Origin: Halobacillus aidingensis
GTDB lineage: Bacteria; Bacillota; Bacilli; Bacillales; Halobacillaceae
NCBI RefSeq assembly: GCF_900104185.1
Contig: NZ_FNIZ01000017.1
Location: 34,141-98,140, forward strand
Reading direction: 5' to 3'
DNA length: 64,000 nt
Part shown: one piece after another, positions 28,675 to 37,254 of the stretch
Position numbering within the stretch: the first letter of the stretch is position 1
Layout: each line of letters opens with the position of its first letter
Made by a program: the position numbers and the translations under genes
The notes under the pieces: generated by a model
Told to the model about the DNA's origin: nothing
What the model saw: only the letters and a program-made list of their open reading frames with translations
Database searches by the model: none

Positions 28675-28731
28675 AGAGCTAACTACTTTTTCTGCGAATT
28701 TTCGTGGGAGAAGTAGTTGGCTCTTTTTTTG
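28675..28731 (+). terminator. Attenuator-like terminator before the Rep-like gene
   Basis: AGAGC-t-AACTACTT pairs with AAGTAGTT-g-GCTCT around a 23-nt loop and is followed by TTTTTTT, only 33 nt before the ATG at 28764. A terminator between promoter and gene suggests attenuation, as in plasmid rep control. A hairpin of the same plan (AGAGCTAAC...GGCTCT, T7) precedes the gene at 31749. Confidence 0.75.
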
Positions 28732-28763
28732 TTCTCAAATTTAGAATGAAAAGGAGTTCATTA

Positions 28764-29659
28764 ATGAGACATAGTAAATTAACTGAGGTGCTAAGGTATG
28801 ATGAAAAAGAAAGTAAGCTGTTTATGCCAAACGAAATATTTGAGGATTTGACAGAGAACATCCAAGAAACCTCTTCACATATTGGTTTTGCTTACTCCTT
28901 TTACTACTTAACAACCTGGTTATACCGTCATTGTAAATATATAGAGCACCATTATGATCGGGGGCTATTAAAAGAAATACTTGGATACAGTAAGACAAAC
29001 AAAACGGTAGATTACTTAATTAAACACGAAGGTATATTGGATAAAATAAATTATACTAGGACTTCCAATGACTTCCCATTACGGTGGTGGTTGGATGAAT
29101 TTAATGACCCTGAGTTTGAACTTTTTTCAGAAATGGAAGAGAGAGTTTCACCTGAACTTAAAGATGTTTTAACCCCAAACAGAAGGAATAAAAGTATTAA
29201 GGTGCCTGTAAAGGCATTTTTCAGATATGATGAAGCGGAAGAAATCAATTATTGGAATGGAACTTTTTACGAGATTGATAATACTCATTTGGTACCGTTC
29301 GAGGTGTTTCTACATTGTATGAGTAATGAAAGCGAGCTTGGATGTGAAGCATTTTATCTTTATGGTTTCTTTAAATTTAAGAATGATAAATTTCAAAGGG
29401 GTTGCGATATCTCTTTAGAAGAAATTACTTCACAGACGGGCAGAAAAAAGCTAGCAGAGATAAGTATCTGCATAACATGAAAAAGTATAATCTCATTAAT
29501 TGTAGACCGACGGATTTTGTTCCTGATATGCCTGAAGAAAAAAGAAGGGCTAGCACTTATAAGGCGAATCATTTTGAGGCTTTTACTCAAACTCCTATTG
29601 AATATGATAAACGAAGAGTTTTCAGTTGGGACACTGTTAAGGATTTTTATATAAGCTAA
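28764..29659 (+). CDS. Rep-like winged-helix protein, two frames joined by a -1 shift
   Basis: Frame 0 runs from the ATG at 28764 (AAGGAG 8 nt upstream) to a stop at 29480 (238 residues). Frame -1 takes over at 29450 and ends at 29659. The fused product of about 298 residues restores a continuous winged helix: GCDISLEEITSQTGRKK then ASRDKYLHNMKKYNLI. Aromatic-rich helices (FAYSFYYLTTWLYRH) precede it. I read it as a replication-initiator or regulator-like protein because of the wHTH and the large inverted repeat just downstream, but the family is not certain. Confidence 0.55.
29444..29450 (+). promoter_or_regulatory. Second candidate -1 frameshift heptamer A AAA AAG
   Basis: The frame-0 codons are AGA AAA AAG CTA GCA. 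The -1 frame reads GCT AGC AGA GAT and stays open for 69 codons. The local string GCAGAAAAAAGCTA is nearly the same as at the 27986 site (GCAGAAAAAAAGCTA). A one-base deletion in an A7 run would look identical. Confidence 0.5.
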
Positions 29660-29686
29660 ATTATATGAATGAATATGAAGAAGTAC

Positions 29687-29777
29687 GATATTCGGTGTAC
29701 ATATAATATATTATATTAAATGTTTAGTATGAACTGGATATTAACTTATGTACTATATTATATATACACCGAATATC
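29687..29777. repeat. Large inverted repeat, candidate replication origin
   Basis: Two 24-nt arms (29687-29710 and 29754-29777) match with one mismatch. They share GATATTCGGTGTA at their outer ends and ATATAATATA inside, around a 43-nt AT-rich centre. It lies 28 nt after the Rep-like gene and has no U-run, so it is not a simple terminator. Confidence 0.7.
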
Positions 29778-29898
29778 ACACCTTTTTATCATTACACCTT
29801 CAATCTTCAATTTAATACACACTTCAAAGAGTTTACAAAAAATCACTACTATGGGAAAGTTTAATTGTAGTAAGGTTCATGACTATACTTGAAAAGGA

Positions 29899-30444
29899 GT
29901 GATTTTTATAGAAGATTTAATAAAGCTTTTTGAAGAAACCAACAGAAAGTTCTTATATGATCAAGGTGAGTATATAAATAGTCGCGTTTCTGAACGATCC
30001 ATTTGTGGACAGCTAATGTTGTATCTACATGAAGAGAAGAAAGCATGCTATGACTCGTATATCGTAGATGTAGAATATAATAGGAATTTTGGTAAGAAAG
30101 TAAAAACTATTATAGACGATGAAGAGCAAGTGATGAAAATTACTTGTGATATTATCCTTCATAGTAGAGGCTCAAACTTAGAGCAAGATAATCTAATTGC
30201 AATTGAAATGAAAAAGTCTAACCGCCCACAAAAAGAAAAAAATAAAGATCGATATAGACTGATGTTGTTAACTAGAGATTCCTTTACTGGTAACGCTTTT
30301 AGTTTCGATGGAACCAAACTGCCAGATCATGTTTGTCGTTATAAGTTGGGAATTTTTTATGAGATTGACCTAAAGTCACGAACTGTCAATGTAGAATATT
30401 ACAAGAAAGGTGAATTACTAAAGAAATATACACAGGAATATTAG
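29899..30444 (+). CDS. PD-(D/E)XK nuclease-like protein, unknown
   Basis: The protein has 181 residues. A beta-hairpin core has D in ITCDIILHS and E-x-K in LIAIEMKKS, spaced like the PD-(D/E)XK site, preceded by an N-terminal helix pair with ERSICGQLMLYLHEE. Start choice is awkward: the GTG at 29899 overlaps its own AAGGAG, while the well-spaced codon at 29908 is ATA (ATAGAAGATTTA), where ATG would be expected. The gene may be poorly expressed or use a rare start. Confidence 0.6.
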   Translation: MIFIEDLIKLFEETNRKFLYDQGEYINSRVSERSICGQLMLYLHEEKKACYDSYIVDVEYNRNFGKKVKTIIDDEEQVMKITCDIILHSRGSNLEQDNLIAIEMKKSNRPQKEKNKDRYRLMLLTRDSFTGNAFSFDGTKLPDHVCRYKLGIFYEIDLKSRTVNVEYYKKGELLKKYTQEY

Positions 30445-30798
30445 TGGTATAAGTTAGTAATAAAAGCTTTGATATAATCAATAAGACAAGTATCATAGGA
30501 GTTTTAGGTGCCAAGAACAAAATGATGTGTGAATCATAAAAGGATATATTAGAACTATACAGCGGTGGCTCAGTTTAGTCACCGTTTTTATATCAGTAAA
30601 GATGTCTGCTTTCTCCACACTCCTATAAAAACTTGCGATACGAAACCAAAAATAACGATACTATAATCGTGTTTTACCCCTGTATCCCTTTATAGGGCGA
30701 AGGAAATTCTTGGTCATAATCAATAGCCTTCATTCAAAATATGCATAATTAGTAGTATGATAAGAATGGGAATAATATATAAGGAGTGTGAAAAAAGT
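30445..30798. other. Intergenic region with a small hairpin
   Basis: About 350 nt. A stem CGGTG/CACCG followed by TTTTTAT (30560-30590) can act as a terminator for the gene at 29899. The rest is AT-rich with a likely promoter before 30799; nothing else is recognisable. Confidence 0.5.
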
Positions 30799-31536
30799 AT
30801 GGAAAAGTTAGAAATAGACATGAATTTAGCTAAAACATATGATTTATGGAGATCGTTGTTTATTTGGCAGGAGCATTTGTACCCTCGAAAACCTTATGGA
30901 AAGAATAAAAAAGGAAAGGTCGGGGGTATTTATGTTATCTATGATAAAAATGATTTCCCAGTTTATGTTGGAAGAACGAATGATTTTTATAACCGAATAT
31001 ATATTGATCGCTTCAAGCATGACTCTGACGATTTATGCAAATATAAGGACTACCTATACAGTGTAAAGTTATTCAAAGTGGAAAGTAAATTAGAAAGGTT
31101 AGTATTAGAATACAAATACATAAATGAATTAAAGCCCCCATTCAATACCCAAGATGTTGATTTTGTTGAGAACATAGAGGAATATAGAAAGGAATATATA
31201 GAAAAAGCTGACCCAATGATAGATCAAAAGACTGAACATGAAGAAGAAGGAATAGGTATGAAACTTAATCCAGATGAGTACTTACTTTTCAAGAAATGGC
31301 GAGAATATGTGGAGGTGAATAATGAAAGTCATGACTATTTTGGGGGTGGTGGTGATATGACGGTAAATTTTTTAGAAGACTGGAAAGATAAACATATGTC
31401 TTGTTTTATAAATGAAGTTTCCAAATCTTACAATAAGAATGTTAGTCAAGTGAAAGAAGAGCTCAGAAATTATGTGAGGTTTAATAAATACGACAATAAC
31501 ATATTTGGTCAGTATTGGGATGCTTATCGTATTTAA
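30799..31536 (+). CDS. GIY-YIG endonuclease-domain protein
   Basis: The protein has 245 residues. The GIY-YIG core spans about 42-120: GGIYVIY, VYVGRT and the arginine-bearing YNRIY, then the glutamate helix KLERLVLEYKYINELKPPFN. The C-terminal 120 residues are acidic and unrecognised. Similar domains occur in phage and island nucleases. The ATG at 30799 is used; GGAG lies about 12 nt upstream. Confidence 0.8.
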   Translation: MEKLEIDMNLAKTYDLWRSLFIWQEHLYPRKPYGKNKKGKVGGIYVIYDKNDFPVYVGRTNDFYNRIYIDRFKHDSDDLCKYKDYLYSVKLFKVESKLERLVLEYKYINELKPPFNTQDVDFVENIEEYRKEYIEKADPMIDQKTEHEEEGIGMKLNPDEYLLFKKWREYVEVNNESHDYFGGGGDMTVNFLEDWKDKHMSCFINEVSKSYNKNVSQVKEELRNYVRFNKYDNNIFGQYWDAYRI

Positions 31537-31650
31537 AAAGCATAGTTCTAATTAATGAAATGTAAGTTTTATTAGAAAAATTAAAAAATACTCTTTAAGT
31601 CTATTGTTTTCTATGCTATATTATTAAGTAAGAAATTGTTGAGCGGCAAC

Positions 31651-31711
31651 AGAGAGCTAACAGTTTTGTTTAGGGGAATCCCTAACAAAAACTGGTGGCT
31701 CTCTTTTTTTG
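31651..31711 (+). terminator. Attenuator-like terminator before the 31749 gene
   Basis: AGAGAGCTAACAGTTTT and its near-complement AAAACTGGTGGCTCTCT form a long stem with an inner TTAGGG/CCCTAA helix, followed by TTTTTTT, 38 nt before the start codon. It shares plan and sequence with the hairpin at 28675. Confidence 0.8.
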
Positions 31712-31748
31712 TTGGATTACCCCAAATAAATATTTTGGAGGTAATAGA

Positions 31749-32093
31749 ATGAGCAGAGGTTTATTATTTGATAATTTGAAGGAAAAACACAGATTAGGTG
31801 AAAGCCTCCCGCTATTTAGGGAACTTTCTAGAGAACAAAGGGAAGAAATTTATAACACCCAAAACATTGATGAAATTGCAGAGGTCTTCAACCAAAATGT
31901 TAAACGGGTTAAAGATGTATGGCGAGAAGGTATGAAAGCCAATATTACACTTGAATCAAAGAAAAATCTAGTCAATGGTATTGTTAACCAAGCGTGGATG
32001 TTACTTTATATACCAGATGATTATAAGGAGTATTATGGTTGGCAACCTTCTGAAGAGGATTTAAGGAAAGTGTTTGATGACACAAAAAAATAA
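31749..32093 (+). CDS. Small putative HTH protein
   Basis: The product has 114 residues. It starts MSRGLLFDNL behind TTGGAGG. Residues about 35-60 (REEIYNTQNIDEIAEVF, then NVKRVKDVWREG) resemble a helix-turn-helix of the sigma-4/resolvase kind. The C-terminus is acidic. I do not recognise the family. It sits behind an attenuator-like terminator. Confidence 0.65.
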   Translation: MSRGLLFDNLKEKHRLGESLPLFRELSREQREEIYNTQNIDEIAEVFNQNVKRVKDVWREGMKANITLESKKNLVNGIVNQAWMLLYIPDDYKEYYGWQPSEEDLRKVFDDTKK

Positions 32094-32095
32094 TA

Positions 32096-32182
32096 ATGAA
32101 TGCTGACTTTTTAAGTGAGTACGAAAAAGAATATTTTAAGCTGCATTTACAGAACAGAATTGATGATAGGTTATATGATTAA
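32096..32182 (+). CDS. Possible 28-residue peptide gene
   Basis: MNADFLSEYEKEY...LYD* begins 2 nt after the preceding stop codon and would be translated by reinitiation. It is acidic and probably helical. There is no clear ribosome site and nothing known that it matches; it may be spurious. Confidence 0.25.
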   Translation: MNADFLSEYEKEYFKLHLQNRIDDRLYD

Positions 32183-32273
32183 GTCTCCTTTAACCATCAT
32201 CGTTCCAAGTAAAGATCCACCCTTTTTAGCTGGAATTTTATATAAACAAAAAATAACAGGAGAAGATACTTTT

Positions 32274-32636
32274 ATGCATAAAGATAATAACCGCAAGCAA
32301 TTAATCATTAATTTAGAAGGAAACCCACCAAGCTGGGCATACGGGGAAAAAAGCAGGAACATTTGGTATTACGAGAACTCATTGGCAGAACATTGGATTG
32401 CCACAGTTGAAGATAACAAAATAAAGATTACAGGATTGGATATAGATTGGCGTGTTATTGAGCTTGATTTAGAAATGGCAAAAAAGGAAAAAGAAAGGTT
32501 ACGTTCTCAGGTAGAAGCAGACTCTGTTTTGCCTACCGTAGATAAGAACCTTCCGCTCTCTCAAGTTATTTTTAATAAAGGAGAGATGTATTGGTTAATA
32601 GGTGTACTGGAAAACGCTATTATTAAATTAGATTAA
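32274..32636 (+). CDS. Unknown island protein
   Basis: The product has about 120 residues from the ATG at 32274, which has AGGAGAAG upstream. An open frame reaches back to a GTG at 32115, but that part overlaps the 28-codon frame and lacks a ribosome site. Tryptophan-rich beta segments (NIWYYENSLAEHWIATVED) precede a helix and a C-terminal MYWLIGVLENAIIKL. No family recognised. Confidence 0.5.
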   Translation: MHKDNNRKQLIINLEGNPPSWAYGEKSRNIWYYENSLAEHWIATVEDNKIKITGLDIDWRVIELDLEMAKKEKERLRSQVEADSVLPTVDKNLPLSQVIFNKGEMYWLIGVLENAIIKLD

Positions 32637-32768
32637 TTTCTATTTTAAAGCGACCTTTTATAATCTAATTTTAAAGGACTTGTCTATTTAAACCATAGAA
32701 TGGTACAATATTCCTACACCTAGCTTTGGTAGGCAGGGTGGATTACTTTTTTGTTTTGTCGATTAGGT

Positions 32769-32805
32769 GAAAAACCTCACTCCATAAATTGGAGTGAGGT
32801 TTTTC
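32769..32805. terminator. Convergent terminator after the OLD gene
   Basis: A 16-bp stem GAAAAACCTCACTCCA with its complement and a 5-nt loop lies between the plus-strand small gene and the minus-strand OLD gene. Confidence 0.85.
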
Positions 32806-32809
32806 GTTT

Positions 32810-34696
32810 TCAATTCACTGATTCATAAATTTCAAGCTCTGTCATTTTTTCCTCTCCAAGTATAAAAGAATAAAACCTTAATAAACCATCTTTAAATTCA
32901 TTGAAATTATTGTTGATTTTCTTTGTAGCTCTCCATGGTTTATCTGATTCCCATTTCTCTAAGAAAATGTGTTCTTCAAAATTCGGATCATGAGTAAGTC
33001 TTATATTTTCATGCTGAATAGTCCTTAATATATTTAAATTAGTACCTTCCTCTGCATCTTCACCATCTAAATCATGTATTAAGTATGGTTGTACACCAAA
33101 ATAAGTTAACACTTCATAGTAAGCTTTTTGTGTTAGTTTTCCATTACATGGAATAACAGTAACCTCTTTAACAGCACTATCTAATTGAGCTGCAATTGCA
33201 GGTTTAATTCCTTTCAAAACCTCTGTAATTGCGTGAATACTTGCTGCTTCACAATCCCCCTCTACTAAAACCACTCGTTTCGCAAAAAACGCTTCTAAAG
33301 TTGTGGTATTAAAATTTAATAGCATTCTCATTCTATTTCTTCTTTCTTCTGCGTTTTCTCCAGAGTAAATGTTCTCATTAACTTGCAATACTTCTGGATC
33401 AGTGCTGTTATCACATTTCAATAGAACAGTACCCTGATGTCTATCAGCTAGATCAATGAAATTCTCCGAATGAGAAGTGCATGCGACCTGCGCAAGAGGA
33501 TGTCTTGCAATTTGCACTAATGAATCACGCATTTTCCTTTGGTAATGAGGATGCAAATATATCTCAGGTTCTTCTATTAAGAATAAAAAACTCCTTTTCC
33601 ATTCACTTGTTTCTTCTCGCTCAACTAATGGGTGCTCGGTTAATTGTTCCGCCATTAATTCTAAAAGTGATAGTATTAGTAGTCTTTGAACTCCATGTCC
33701 CTGCTGTTTAGGATCAGTGATTAGATCATTATACTTTAACAGGATATTAGAGTTTAAATGTAATTTTTCCATTACCTCTGGTACATCAAAGTCTACATTT
33801 ACTTCTACGTCCATTATACGTCGTAATTTAGAACTTAAACTATCTTCAAGATTTGCTACTTCTTCATGACGAGTATCATCTTTGAATACGTTTTTTAAAG
33901 ATTCTAGAGCAGATTTAAAGTTTTGTATTTCTTGCGTTTGACTAAGATGGTGTTCAAATAACGCAGATGTGATTTGGTTAGCAGCAGACTTACTCTTATT
34001 AGCGTCTGCTTCATCATCAATTAATTTTACCGCTGGTACATAAACAACCTTTGGTAATACCGATCTTAGTTTTGAAGCAAAACCGTTTGGATTATCCATC
34101 CATTCTGGTTCTCCTTCTTGGATAAGAGAAGGTGCATTCATTAAGAGATAATTGACAAATTCATTCTTTTTAGCTTTTGGTATAGTACCAGATATATTGT
34201 ATTCTTCACAAAAATTATCCCGTTGTGTTATTAATTCTTGTGAAACACCGTCAAATGCTCTACTATTCCAAGTCGCTTCCATATCTAATTCATTTACAAA
34301 CCGATTAGGAATAAAAACCTTAAATGGTACCTCGTTATCTTTTTCAAGTGGAGAAGACCATATCCTTTTTAATTTTATTTCTTCGTCAAAAATATAAGGT
34401 TTGATATAGGAGTTATCTCGGTCTGGTATATTAAAATCACCTAACGTTAGCGAGATCTCCATACATTCTTCTTCATTACAAGGTTCTTCCTTATTAGGAA
34501 ACAGTTCTAATGATGGAATGTTTGGTATATCTGTTTCAGGAAGAAACAATTTTAATGCTTGAAGAATGGAAGATTTCCCGATATTGTTTTCTCCAATGAT
34601 AGTAATAAAATTCGAGTTTTCTGGAAATATAATTTTACAAGGCTGAGTAATTCCTATGTTCTTGAAATTTTTCACTGTAAACTCTTTTATCCTCAT
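32810..34696 (-). CDS. OLD-family ATPase/TOPRIM endonuclease
   Basis: The protein has 628 residues. The N-terminal ABC ATPase has Walker A GENNIGKSS (about 35-43), a signature-like GHGVQR, Walker B FLFLIEEPEIYLHP and switch histidine TSHS. The C-terminal TOPRIM has VVLVEGDCEAASI (metal glutamate) and DLDGED. OLD proteins (P2 Old, GajA) are nicking nucleases used against phages. No UvrD-like gajB partner is adjacent, so this is a stand-alone (class 1) type. The ATG at 34696 lies 7 nt after GGAG. It is the last gene before the right attachment site. Confidence 0.9.
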   Translation of the reverse strand: MRIKEFTVKNFKNIGITQPCKIIFPENSNFITIIGENNIGKSSILQALKLFLPETDIPNIPSLELFPNKEEPCNEEECMEISLTLGDFNIPDRDNSYIKPYIFDEEIKLKRIWSSPLEKDNEVPFKVFIPNRFVNELDMEATWNSRAFDGVSQELITQRDNFCEEYNISGTIPKAKKNEFVNYLLMNAPSLIQEGEPEWMDNPNGFASKLRSVLPKVVYVPAVKLIDDEADANKSKSAANQITSALFEHHLSQTQEIQNFKSALESLKNVFKDDTRHEEVANLEDSLSSKLRRIMDVEVNVDFDVPEVMEKLHLNSNILLKYNDLITDPKQQGHGVQRLLILSLLELMAEQLTEHPLVEREETSEWKRSFLFLIEEPEIYLHPHYQRKMRDSLVQIARHPLAQVACTSHSENFIDLADRHQGTVLLKCDNSTDPEVLQVNENIYSGENAEERRNRMRMLLNFNTTTLEAFFAKRVVLVEGDCEAASIHAITEVLKGIKPAIAAQLDSAVKEVTVIPCNGKLTQKAYYEVLTYFGVQPYLIHDLDGEDAEEGTNLNILRTIQHENIRLTHDPNFEEHIFLEKWESDKPWRATKKINNNFNEFKDGLLRFYSFILGEEKMTELEIYESVN

Positions 34697-34916
34697 ACAC
34701 ACACTCCATCCAATTATTGGTATATATTAAGGATTTTCCATTAACCTTTAAAAAACCTTCTAATTCACCAATTTTTTTAAATCCATTTCTAAAAAATAAT
34801 CTTTTTTTAATCTCCTATTGACATTGTTTTCTGACCACATTACAATGAATTGTGTGATAATTTCATGTGAGTAGGTCAACCTCACTATAATATGGTCATA
34901 TTCCTTATTATGACAG

Positions 34917-34965
34917 TAAAAACATATGGGGCATTAGCTCAGCTGGGAGAGCGCTTCGCTGGCAG
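34917..34965 (+). repeat. Right attachment repeat overlapping the intact tRNA-Ala
   Basis: The sequence through GGCAG at 34965 repeats the left site, and the upstream AAAACATA also matches. The 5' half and promoter of the functional tRNA at this end were therefore supplied by the island. Confidence 0.88.
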
Positions 34966-35000
34966 CGAAGAGGTCAGCGGTTCGAGCCCGCTATGCTCCA
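34928..35000 (+). tRNA. tRNA-Ala (anticodon GGC)
   Basis: The full cloverleaf folds: acceptor GGGGCAT/ATGCTCC, D arm GCTC/GAGC, anticodon stem CTTCG/CGAAG with loop CTGGCAG (anticodon GGC), and T arm AGCGG-TTCGAGC-CCGCT, discriminator A. CCA is not encoded. The 5' half is duplicated at 22208 as the island's other boundary. Confidence 0.95.
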
Positions 35001-35008
35001 CTACTTTG

Positions 35009-35044
35009 AGCCACCATTTCCACTACATGAAATGGTGGCTTTTT
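35009..35044 (+). terminator. Terminator of tRNA-Ala
   Basis: A 12-bp stem AGCCACCATTTC with its complement and an 8-nt loop is followed by Ts, 9 nt after the tRNA. Confidence 0.88.
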
Positions 35045-35191
35045 CTATCCTCACTTTTCATAAACAAAAGAACGCTTCTCTTATAAAATATGTCACTGGC
35101 TATTGAAATTCACTTTTACCGTCCGATAAATGTATAGGAACGTTGCTGTTAAGGAACAGCAACGATTTTACATAAGAATCGGAGGTACACC

Positions 35192-37216
35192 ATGTTAAGA
35201 AAAAGAAAAAAGAGTAAACAAGGATCCTTTTGGAATCGAACCTTGCAGAGGCAGATTTTGATCCCATTCCTCACTTTGATTACCGCCGCTGGCATCATCA
35301 TTGGTTATGCGAGCTATACATTCGGCGTTTCCATTACGACCGATGAACTGACCGATAATGTGGAGAAACAAATGAACTCATTAAATGATTCATTCGAATT
35401 GTTTTTCCAATCTCAAGAAGACATCGTCAATCATTATTCTCAGGAACAAGCATTCATCAATTATGCTTCTGAAGAAGACCGCGTCATCCGGCGTATGGAT
35501 GACATCCGCTCTTCCAACGAAATCATTAAAAATGCCTATATGGGCGTCGAAGAATCTGGGGAGACAATTACTGATTCCACATTGACTTTACCATCTGAGT
35601 TCGACCCTAGAGAACGCCCTTGGTATAAAGATGCGGTCGCAAACGAAGGCGGTCTTATATGGACAGATCCCTATATGGATACAAATACCAACGAAACGAT
35701 TATGAGTGTAGCCCGCGCGGTTATGGATGGCAATGAAGTGATGGGCGTATTCTCCATCGACCTTAATATGAACTCGCTTCTTAATCTTGTGGAAGGTGTG
35801 AAGATCGCCGATACCGGTTACGCAGCGATTTTTGATGAAAGTGGTACATTTCTTTCCCATCCAGATCCAGATCTTGTAGGTACAGATGTTTCTGAGGAAA
35901 GCTACTATCTGAACATTATGGAACAAGAGCAACCTTCAGGTGTCATTACATACGAATATGATGGAAGAGATAAGACATTAGGTTACTCGATCAACGAAAC
36001 GACTGGTTGGATTATCGTCGGAACAGTAGATAAAGCAGAACTCGAAGAAAAAGGAGCCGCAGTTCTTCTACCGATTGCCATCACCGTTTTAGCCATTTTG
36101 ATCCTATCCGTGATCGTTTCAGTGCTGATAGCTCGTCGGATTCGCCGGCCAATTACTGATTTACAAAAAAATATGAAGCGTGTCGAAGAAGGCGACTTAA
36201 CGGTTGACCTCATCCAACACAGAGACGATGAAATTGGACAATTGTCAGCTTCCACACACGAAATGAAAGAAAGCATCAAAAGAATCATCGAACAATTGCA
36301 AGAAGCAACAGAAGCTGTTTCTGAACAAAGTAGGGGATTGAAACAATCCGCTGATGAAGTTCGCGAAGGAAGTGAACAAATTGCTTCCACAATGGAAGAA
36401 CTTTCGGCTGGTTCAGAATCACAAGCGCATAGTTCCTCTCGTTTGTCTGAAATGATGGATTCGTTCGTAAACGAAATCAAGGAAGCCCGCCATAATGGAG
36501 AGAACGTTGCAGACTCTTCTCAACAAGTTTTATCCATGACGAATGATGGCAGTGAGATGATGCGGCATTCGGTAAATCAGATGCAGAACATCGACCAGAT
36601 TGTCAAAGATGCCGTTGAAAAAGTACGTGGTCTAGATCAACAATCCCAAGAAATCTCTAAACTCGTACAAGTGATCCAAGATATTGCAGAGCAAACCAAT
36701 CTACTATCTTTAAACGCTGCTATTGAAGCTGCTCGTGCTGGAGAACATGGAAAAGGCTTTGCCGTGGTCGCGGACGAAGTACGAAAATTAGCCGAGCAGG
36801 TAACCAATTCAGTAGAAGATATCACAGGAATTGTCACAGGCATTCAAAATGAGTCAACGAATGTCGTCACAACACTAAAGCATGGATATGAAGAAGTTGA
36901 TCAAGGCACAAAACAAATGAAGGTAACTGGAGAAACCTTTGATAAGATTGAAGAATCTGTAACAGATATGGTAGCCAAAAGTCGTGAAATATCCGACAAA
37001 CTTAAGAAAATTTCTGAGGATAGCTATGAAATGAACGCTTCTATTGAAGAGGTGGCCTCTGTTTCACAAGAATCTGCAGCAGGTGTGGAACAAGTGACAG
37101 CCGCTGCCCAACAATCCAACAGCTCTGTGGAAGAGGTTTCTCATAGTGCAGATGAATTATCTTCTCTTTCCAAACAATTAAATGAACAAATTCGCCAGTT
37201 TAAAGTAAAAGAGTAA
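35192..37216 (+). CDS. Methyl-accepting chemotaxis protein with dCACHE sensor
   Basis: The protein has 674 residues: TM1 near 22-45, an extracellular double-CACHE sensor (about 50-280, with the marker REPWYKDAV-like [11 protein letters not shown]), TM2 near 288-312, HAMP ([11 protein letters not shown]) and a cytoplasmic signalling tip [30 protein letters not shown] (key glutamates and arginine present). It relays ligand binding to CheA. dCACHE receptors often bind amino acids or carboxylates. GGAGG precedes the ATG; a hairpin GTTGCTGTT/AACAGCAAC lies at 35143-35165 in the leader. Confidence 0.95.
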   Translation: MLRKRKKSKQGSFWNRTLQRQILIPFLTLITAAGIIIGYASYTFGVSITTDELTDNVEKQMNSLNDSFELFFQSQEDIVNHYSQEQAFINYASEEDRVIRRMDDIRSSNEIIKNAYMGVEESGETITDSTLTLPSEFDPRERPWYKDAVANEGGLIWTDPYMDTNTNETIMSVARAVMDGNEVMGVFSIDLNMNSLLNLVEGVKIADTGYAAIFDESGTFLSHPDPDLVGTDVSEESYYLNIMEQEQPSGVITYEYDGRDKTLGYSINETTGWIIVGTVDKAELEEKGAAVLLPIAITVLAILILSVIVSVLIARRIRRPITDLQKNMKRVEEGDLTVDLIQHRDDEIGQLSASTHEMKESIKRIIEQLQEATEAVSEQSRGLKQSADEVREGSEQIASTMEELSAGSESQAHSSSRLSEMMDSFVNEIKEARHNGENVADSSQQVLSMTNDGSEMMRHSVNQMQNIDQIVKDAVEKVRGLDQQSQEISKLVQVIQDIAEQTNLLSLNAAIEAARAGEHGKGFAVVADEVRKLAEQVTNSVEDITGIVTGIQNESTNVVTTLKHGYEEVDQGTKQMKVTGETFDKIEESVTDMVAKSREISDKLKKISEDSYEMNASIEEVASVSQESAAGVEQVTAAAQQSNSSVEEVSHSADELSSLSKQLNEQIRQFKVKE

Positions 37217-37221
37217 ACAAA

Positions 37222-37248
37222 AAATCCTCCCGTGTACCGGGAGGATTT
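37222..37248. terminator. Convergent terminator
   Basis: An 11-bp stem AAATCCTCCCG with its complement lies between the chemoreceptor and the symporter. Confidence 0.85.
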
Positions 37249-37254
37249 CTTAAA

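Larger units (their letters stand above)
22208..34965. mobile_element. AT-rich genomic island integrated in tRNA-Ala(GGC)
   Basis: The island is bounded by the duplicated 5' half of tRNA-Ala (22208-22245 and 34928-34965), giving about 12.7 kb. An integrase lies next to the left end. Base composition is visibly more AT-rich than the flanks. Cargo: a HEPN-like protein, an ABC-3C-type system, a Rep-like gene with an inverted repeat, PD-(D/E)XK and GIY-YIG proteins, small HTH-like proteins and an OLD nuclease. There are no capsid, portal, terminase or conjugation genes. It may be an integrated plasmid-like or satellite element carrying defence genes. Confidence 0.88.

Noticed and set aside
28440..28740. 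Possible retron or other structured ncRNA system before the Rep-like gene
   Set aside because: There are hairpins, but no reverse transcriptase or paired a1/a2 repeats in the island; an attenuator explains the strong hairpin.
22208..35000. Prophage
   Set aside because: No terminase, portal, capsid, tail, lysin or typical repressor/antirepressor module is present.
35143..35165. Hairpin before the chemoreceptor gene as a riboswitch
   Set aside because: It is a simple 9-bp stem without a conserved aptamer core; it may be a terminator remnant or of no function.
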